Source of the DNA: Exophiala sp. HKRS030
Taxonomy: Eukaryota; Ascomycota; Eurotiomycetes; Chaetothyriales; Herpotrichiellaceae
Length of the DNA stretch: 25,046 nucleotides
Direction: 5' to 3'
Assembly: GCA_023897205.1 (NCBI GenBank)
Contig: JAHWDD010000018.1
Coordinates: 73,652 to 98,697, forward strand
The notes below the pieces were generated by a model, which had not been told where the DNA came from, ran no database searches, and saw only the letters and a program-made list of their open reading frames with translations. This document shows, in pieces, positions 20,342-25,046 of the stretch. A program made the translations under genes and the position numbers. Numbering within the stretch: the first letter of the stretch is position 1; each line of letters begins with the position of its first letter.

Positions 20342-20662
20342 TTACTGCCTACAAAATACGTCAATTCGGCGATTTCCACGCAAGCTCGCTGTGGAGTAAA
20401 TCACTCTCTCGGACATGGTACAGATACATTTATCGTGACAATCGTAGATTGTGAGTCGTACGCCCCATTTGCCAGCGAAACTTTGGCCTGTTGGCCTGCA
20501 GAAAAGCCCGGCAGGTGATATGACCGGCTTGGATCTTAGGTGCATGAGGCTAGAGGGCAGATCATTGCTATAAAGGAGAGCGCGTGCTTGGGATAGTTGT
20601 AAAAGGCATAGAAGGCTGACATATCGAATAAGTCTCATACTGAAAGAGGAGACTAAAATCAT
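20342..20662 (-). CDS. Small secreted cysteine-containing protein (candidate effector-like)
   Basis: ATG 20662 to TAA 20342 gives 106 residues without introns. A second in-frame Met (residue 9) begins a textbook signal peptide: M-R-L-I-R, then a Leu-rich core, then S-Q-A-R-A as a likely cleavage area. The mature part of about 75 residues has five Cys, grouped as F-C-R-P, Y-D-C-H-D-K-C-I-C and a final F-C. The context before the ATG supports a real gene: a TATTTAT-like element about 30-40 bases upstream and a CT-rich leader ending in ACAGACA. No known family is recognised. Small, secreted, Cys-containing proteins of unknown function are frequent in accessory regions of fungal genomes, but nothing here shows a host or a role. 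An odd number of Cys leaves one unpaired, or pairs between chains. Confidence 0.5.
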   Translation of the reverse strand: MILVSSFSMRLIRYVSLLCLLQLSQARALLYSNDLPSSLMHLRSKPVISPAGLFCRPTGQSFAGKWGVRLTIYDCHDKCICTMSERVIYSTASLRGNRRIDVFCRQ

Positions 20663-21020
20663 TGTCTGTGTGCAGAGAAAAGAAGATAAATATGTGAATC
20701 AAGTACGGAGTAAATTGCACTTAAGTAATTATGATAGAAGAAATTGAGATTGGAGAATCATCGAAGAGAAGTTCGAAGACAAATTTCGTGAGAAATCAAG
20801 TTTCGATTCTGATTGTCGAAACATATAGTGTGAATAGACACAAAAGAGATCCTCGGCTTAATTAGCCACGAATTACTGAGGTAGAGCAAATATTAGGTGG
20901 TGGGCACTTAGTTATTCATTCATAGGGTTAAGACTTTGGCCATCATCGGACTGCGGAGAGATTCATATCAGAGTTTTGTTGAGGAAATGAGATTATGGTC
21001 AGGCTCGAGATGTTTTTCCA
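20663..21020. other. Intergenic, upstream of the secreted protein gene
   Basis: AT-rich sequence with the probable promoter of the minus-strand secreted protein gene at its left end. No gene or repeat recognised. Confidence 0.45.
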
Positions 21021-21197
21021 TCAATTCGTTATAACATCTTCACAAACATGGCTCCCATGCTGCACATATATATACACGCTCTCACGAGGTCGAAAAGCGA
21101 TCAGAGCAGAGAGGTCTAAACCGATCAGGCCGATCGAATGGAGGATGGCAGCCCAGGTCACAATCCAGATATACTCAGTGGCGGAATTCCCAATCAT
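21021..21197 (-). pseudogene. N-terminal fragment of an alpha/beta hydrolase paralogue
   Basis: From ATG 21197 the minus strand reads M-I-G-N-S-A-T-E-Y-I-W, then W, then I-L-H-S-I. This parallels the start of the hydrolase at 8675, which reads M-I-G-T-S-T-F-D-Y-I-W, then W, then I-L-H-S-I. About half of the first 26 residues are identical with no gaps, and both start exactly at the Met. Similarity fades within 45 codons, and the frame stops at 21021 with no sign of the catalytic domain. The frame is open upstream to 21281 with no counterpart in the longer gene. It is best read as a truncated, diverged duplicate; direction of copying is unknown. Confidence 0.55.
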
Positions 21198-22003
21198 GGC
21201 AAAAATATTTACACAAAAGGGCAGAACGGCCGAAATCCCTCGGTCTCGGGCTGTCATATATGAAAGAACCCAAAAGGCCAAATTTGTTGGGAACGGCTGG
21301 ATGAATAAGCGTTACAAATGAACATCAATGCATGTGATAATACCCTGGTTGACGCACGAAAGCAGTCCGATGTCTGGAGTTAGGTACATGAAACCCATGT
21401 GAAACTTTCCCAGGTCGAGTAAACACATGCCACCGGGGCGCGGGACAATCTTCCTAGCGCAGTCCCCCAATTCTATGCTTCGAAAGCATGCACCTCGGGC
21501 GACGGGTCACGGCTAGGACATTACCTTGCCCGTAAGCCAGCTGGAGATTCTCAGTAATCCCCCCTGATCCTCTTCCAGATTCTCTTTCAGAGTTCTGCAA
21601 CATATTTTTATGATTTTTCTGGCACTAGCTGTGGATGTTGTAGGTCTCGATCGAGTGTGCGCCTCCGATGACCACTCGAAGAAGGGCGGCTTACATTGTC
21701 CTGGTCAATGATATGGTCTTGTTATACCACGTAATTCGTCGCTCCTCGCGTCGATCGCCAAACCAATGCAGGCATAAAGCCAGAGACGTCATCTCAACGT
21801 CGAGACAATACTGTATAGTGGGTCCTACGAGTATTGTTCGGCTATCTCAAGGGCCTCGCAAACCTACTACCACACTACTACCAAACGCTTATAACATGTG
21901 CCATTTCTCGGAATCCGGGCACGTTGGCGTGGAATGCAACTTTCGCGGCCAGGAATCCTTTCCTCCTATCAACCTAAACAATACTGTTGAATTCTACCCC
22001 CGG
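21198..22003. other. Intergenic, nothing firmly recognised
   Basis: The plus-strand open frame at 21668-22114 (148 codons from ATG) has no known motif and overlaps the 3' end of the endosulfine gene on the other strand, so it is more likely chance. Nothing else stood out. Confidence 0.4.
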
Positions 22004-22498
22004 TTACTTGGCGCTGCCAGCAAGTTCGGAGCTTTGCATTTTCTCACTGTCACGTCGCTGCCCACTCTCCGAGCTCTTGCTCAATTTCTGGTGGTGCGAA
22101 GCATTCGCATCTGATTCCACGTTACTATCGCCCGGTACCGGTGAGGAGAGATTCGAGATGTCGCCGGGTATGGGATGTTGCTTCCCGGTGCGTGGGCGTC
22201 CAGCCACAGAGTCATTACTGGCTTTGGACATTGCGAAATCTCCCGAGTCGAAGAATCTGCGTTCCTGAGAAATATCAGCATCGGACAAGGGATTTCTGGC
22301 CAAGGGAATCATGGACGATGACTTACTTTCACCTGGGAACGTAGGAGAATATCTTGCTTTGGCAGAGTCCCAAATCGTGCGTAGACTTGCCTTTCATGTT
22401 CGGTAAGAGGCTAATGAAGGTTAGTGGAGGCTTCACATTTTCACCATAGCGCTTTAATTCACCTCACTTGCATCTTCCTGTTGCGTTTTACGGGACAT
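22004..22498 (-). CDS. Endosulfine family protein (Igo1/Igo2/ENSA-like PP2A-B55 inhibitor)
   Basis: Three exons, all joined in phase 0: 22498-22463 (12 codons), 22410-22327 (28 codons) and 22264-22004 (86 codons plus TGA/TAA-type stop), giving 126 residues. Introns are 52 nt (GTGAAT...CACTAACC...ATTAG) and 62 nt (GTAAGT...GCTGATAT...CTCAG). The protein reads L-T-E-H-E-R-Q-V-Y-A-R-F-G-T-L-P in exon 2, then E-R-R-F-F-D-S-G-D-F-A-M-S-K-A and Q-H-P-I-P at the start of exon 3, followed by a Ser/Asp-rich disordered tail. F-D-S-G-D is the hallmark of PF04667. In yeast and animals the Ser (here about 47) is phosphorylated by Rim15/Greatwall, turning the protein into an inhibitor of PP2A-B55, which links nutrient signals to quiescence and mitotic entry. 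The usual Tyr after D is Phe here, a conservative change. The gene appears intact and is the only obvious housekeeping-type gene nearby. Confidence 0.9.
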
Positions 22499-22952
22499 TT
22501 CAATCGAGTTTCACCGCATTAACGGATCTATGGAAAGCTTGCCAACGTATAACAATTCGAATTTGATTTAAATACTCTCGCAGTCGTCTTTTAACATTAG
22601 GCCCCCAGAAATTCGTCATATGCGGCGTTCGTTGAGGGGGAAGGGGTAGTCTGCGATGACGTGGAATGATCTGGGTACTACACGTGACTCCAATCTCTCG
22701 GTCTGGCGGGAGCAAAATACGAGGGCGCAAAACGGCCAGTAATCCCCCGTGGAGGGCTTTCGTCACTGCAACAGTGCGTCCGGGCGACAGCTCTTCACCT
22801 GACTTGCACTCCATCCAACTACCTTGACTGGGCCGACTGTCAAGGTAGGCTAGTTATATAACCTTTTCAAGACCGCTGAGCTCGACAGTGGTTATGAGAG
22901 TATATTTGTGAGCTACGTAAAAAAATGCTTTCAAGACTACGTACAGTACAGA
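22499..22952. other. Upstream flank of the endosulfine gene
   Basis: Probable promoter and leader of the minus-strand endosulfine gene. The minus-strand open frame at 22500-22814 has no motif and would sit in the leader. No TATA box was clear. Confidence 0.4.
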
Positions 22953-23437
22953 TCATAATGAGAAAGAAGTCGTGAGTACTCTCCTAGACAAAAAACCGGA
23001 CAGACAAGCCAACAACTTTAGAAGTATTAGCCATATTAAGTCTAGTCGACTGTACGCCTTTATCACGCTCGAGCTGGGCATATCATGAATCAGTCTTTCA
23101 ACCGACTCTAGGTTGGCTTGTAGCTTCATCTTCCACCGAAGTGCCTCTCGTTTCAATCGTTGCTCATGATCAATTTGTACTTGACGGTGATCTTGAAGTC
23201 TTCTTGCATGTGCAGCAGCTTGGTACGCTATACTTCGTGTTCGGTTGATGACCCGTTGATACTCCGCACGTTGCCTTTGCTCATGCGCTTGTAAAAGAAT
23301 GAATGTATTGAGACTGGCGGCATCTTCAGATCTTTGGCAAGCTGATTTTGTTCTCGTGCGACCATGTGTGATAGAGCAACAGCGCAGAAAGCGGTCATAG
23401 TGTGCAAGCACCACGGTTGATTCGTAATTACCCTGAT
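22953..23437 (-). CDS. Arg/Gln-rich coiled-coil protein exon, unknown family
   Basis: A frame open from a good acceptor (TTTTCCAG, with ATTAAC upstream as branch site) at 23437 runs to a stop at 22953, about 160 codons. It lacks a believable ATG at its start, so it is probably a 3' exon. The middle is strongly helical and charged (Q-R-Q-R-A-E-Y-Q-R-V, H-A-R-R-L-Q-D-H-R-Q-V-Q, L-K-R-E-A-L-R-W-K-M-K-L), with a coiled-coil pattern over about 70 residues. Near the C-terminus W-L-I-L-L-K-L-L-A-C-L-S-G-F-L could be a short membrane anchor. I do not recognise the family. The upstream exon was not identified; the HNH-like remnant just upstream on the same strand could be unrelated or part of the same broken gene. 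Confidence 0.4.
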
Positions 23438-23577
23438 CTGGAAAAGACGTTAATGTAAAATCTGCGGGCTAGTCTCATTTATAGCTCTCTCATTCTTTCT
23501 GTCGTGCAATGCTTAACAGGCTATGTGCTAAAGCCTGCTGAACCGTGCTCAACACCCTCTCAACGCAAGATGAGTAT

Positions 23578-23869
23578 TCATTCTGTGTGATTCTGTTGAT
23601 GTGGTTTCGATGAACTACCGGGTGACGGATTCTGCGTGAGATTTGTAAGTCTATCGGGTGGGAATCTGCGTACAACCAAGCCGTATCGTGCATTGTTAGC
23701 AAAGGACTTCGCGTCGAAGACGATGTGTATATCGCTCCGCAAATAGACACTTTTAGACGGGTCTTGGAGCTTGTCTGCTCTCGTCAAATCAGCGTAAATA
23801 GCCCATGTTGTTATCGAACCAATGTCTTTCGGCGCTTGAGACTAAGTGTGCCATACTCCAAATCATCCT
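23578..23869 (-). pseudogene. HNH_2-like nuclease domain remnant
   Basis: On the minus strand one frame (from about 23854) reads A-H-L-V-S-S-A-E-R-H-W-F-D-N-N-M-G-Y-L and then meets TGA. A second frame then reads L-Q-D-P-S-K-S-V-Y-L-R-S-D-I-H-I-V-F-D-A-K-S-F. Together they match the C-terminal half of HNH_2 domains (PF13391), which have (A)-H-(I/L)-(V/I)-P before a W-F and N-M-x-x-Y segment in fungal members, then N-G-I-x-L-R-S-D-(I/L)-H-x-x-F-D. HNH domains are metal-dependent nucleases; many fungal copies have unknown roles. The change of frame and the stop mean no intact product unless an undetected splice exists. The upstream part with the first conserved Cys was not found. Confidence 0.45.
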
Positions 23870-24851
23870 TCAAAATGTGTTATCCGGGAATCGCTGTTGA
23901 TAGACGGTCGTGGCTCCTGCTTGCGGGATGCAATTCGCGCCAGGAGGGAAGGAGATTTCCACGTTAAAAGCTCTAGTGCTCAGAAGAAGAGGTGAGGACA
24001 TAGTGCAAAGCTATCTCGGTTAGATCCAGAAGAGCGACTCAAAAGATACACTTACCATTCATCGACTGCGACGTCTAAAAATAACACGTTGTTGCTCTTA
24101 CTATCTTTAGTGATTAAGGTATGGGGGTCCACGATGGTGGTCTGAGGTGAGGAAAGTCTTCCATTTATTGCCATCGATAATGGCGCAGGGAGTGAGCAAG
24201 TGTTTTGTCAGGGATACGGCCCGCATCGAGAGGAGGGAGAGCGGAAGGAAAGGTGTCACTGCCAGATTGTTTGATGTGGATGTTTTCAGGGATTCGACGC
24301 TCTGATTTTCCAGGACGAGATGTGTGGCGCATACGGAGAGTATACAATGCCATTTCCATTTTGCTCGTTGCTCGCCATCACATATTTGGCCAAGAAGAAC
24401 GCAGACAACTCGGTGTGAGATTGCCGAGGTATTGCTCGAAAGTGGAAGCCAAGCACAACTTTGGCAGCGCCGCTTTAAGTGATATAAACAGATCAAGACA
24501 CCAATGTTAGCCTTACAAGCACCCTTTCTCTTGGGTGACTGCAAATGCTACCTTCTGTTTTTGTAATCAGCTCTCGACGCCACAGCAGCAAGACACCGTA
24601 CGTGGACCACGACCTGTCCCTGGAGTCGCTCTATTTTATGGATTCTCTACCAGCCGCACTGCGACCGGAAGGCGTCTTCGATTGAACAATCTCTCGTCAC
24701 CAGAATTCCGATATCCATACAATTCGCCGGCCTGCGATCTTCTACTTAGCTTTCGAAGTCCGAGTAGCCGTCTATGGCGCCTGCCCCTACAGAGTAGTTT
24801 CGCGACTGACCGCATAGGTGGTCTTGAAGGTCTCCAGGTTCGCCTGCAACG
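23870..24851. other. Intergenic before the Zn2Cys6 gene
   Basis: Open frames at 24107-24544 (-), 24205-24510 (+) and 24535-24909 (+) show no motif; the last overlaps the leader and first exon of the Zn2Cys6 gene in another frame. The sequence just before 24852 is probably the leader of that gene. Confidence 0.4.
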
Positions 24852-24998
24852 ATGTCGCAAAACCATCCGAGGCCTCTGGCGCCCGCGACACCGATGTACC
24901 CCGCAATGATTTCCGACCTGAACAAGTTTCGATTACCCACCAAACAGCGACGGAATATCACAACAGCATGCACCGCTTGCCAAAAACATCGTATCAAG
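24852..24998 (+). CDS. Zn(2)-Cys(6) fungal transcription factor, first exon (partial gene)
   Basis: ATG 24852 opens a 49-codon exon ending at a GTGCGT donor (24999). The last residues read R-R-N-I-T-T-A-C-T-A-C-Q-K-H-R-I-K, the start of a Zn2Cys6 binuclear cluster (PF00172): Cys 40 and Cys 43 in C-x2-C-x6-C spacing, so the third Cys should be the first residue of exon 2. An intron directly before this third Cys would fit. The Pro-rich first 20 residues and a basic stretch complete the usual N-terminus. These proteins are nuclear DNA-binding regulators; the target cannot be told. The rest of the gene lies beyond the window's right edge. Confidence 0.75.
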
Positions 24999-25046
24999 GT
25001 GCGTACATCTCAAGTGCCGTTTCCCGTGGTTTTCTCTGCAAAGGGT

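Noticed and set aside
21668..22114. 148-codon plus-strand open frame with ATG
   Set aside because: No motif, and it overlaps the 3' exon of the well-supported endosulfine gene on the other strand.
22500..22814. 104-codon minus-strand frame upstream of endosulfine
   Set aside because: No motif; it occupies the leader/promoter of that gene.
1..25046. tRNA genes, rRNA, CRISPR arrays, intact transposons
   Set aside because: No cloverleaf with a proper T-arm, no spaced direct-repeat array, and no transposase or reverse transcriptase motif was seen by eye.

Overview
The window looks like nuclear DNA of a filamentous ascomycete (Pezizomycotina). Genes lie on both strands, carry short introns (about 44-135 nt) with GTAAGT/GTATGT-like donors, CTAAC/CTGAC-like branch sites and CAG/TAG acceptors, and belong to families typical of that group: DUF7924, Ole1-type delta-9 desaturase, DHA2-type MFS transporter, endosulfine, Zn2Cys6 regulator. 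I see no bacterial operon, rRNA, tRNA or CRISPR array. All family names come from reading motifs; no database search was possible.

Layout. 0.6-1.1 kb (-): decayed remnant resembling an AA9 polysaccharide monooxygenase. 2.26-4.12 kb (+): DUF7924 gene cut by an in-frame TAG directly after its E-V-K motif. 4.80-5.58 kb (+): RING-HC protein with a long Asp/Glu tail and a SUMO-interacting-like C-terminus. 6.95-8.68 kb (-): membrane-anchored alpha/beta hydrolase with an intact S-D-H triad but no AG acceptor at its first exon junction. 9.53-10.43 kb (-): class II aldolase pseudogene with two frameshifts and a stop. 11.63-12.69 kb (+): delta-9 desaturase with a 1-nt frameshift, lacking cytochrome b5 and running into a fragment of a trehalose-phosphate synthase-like GT20 gene. 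13.44-13.71 kb (-): small Myb/SANT-like protein. 14.72-16.67 kb (+): intact four-exon MFS transporter. 16.7-20.3 kb: gene-poor. 20.34-20.66 kb (-): small secreted Cys-containing protein. 21.0-21.2 kb (-): diverged N-terminal fragment of a paralogue of the hydrolase at 7-8.7 kb. 22.0-22.5 kb (-): complete three-exon endosulfine (Igo1/ENSA-like) gene. 22.95-23.44 kb (-): Arg/Gln-rich coiled-coil exon. 23.6-23.9 kb (-): HNH_2-like nuclease remnant. 24.85 kb to the end (+): first exon of a Zn2Cys6 transcription factor.

The genes do not form an obvious pathway or cluster. The common theme is decay: at least five of the recognisable genes carry one or a few small lesions, while the MFS and endosulfine genes beside them are clean. 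This fits an accessory, turnover-prone region. Because several lesions are single-base changes, sequencing or assembly error has to be excluded before any gene is called dead. I did not find convincing evidence of a new multi-gene system. The most unusual objects are the interrupted PD-(D/E)XK-like DUF7924 gene, the RING/acidic/SIM protein, the desaturase-GT20 junction and the hydrolase splice junction without AG.
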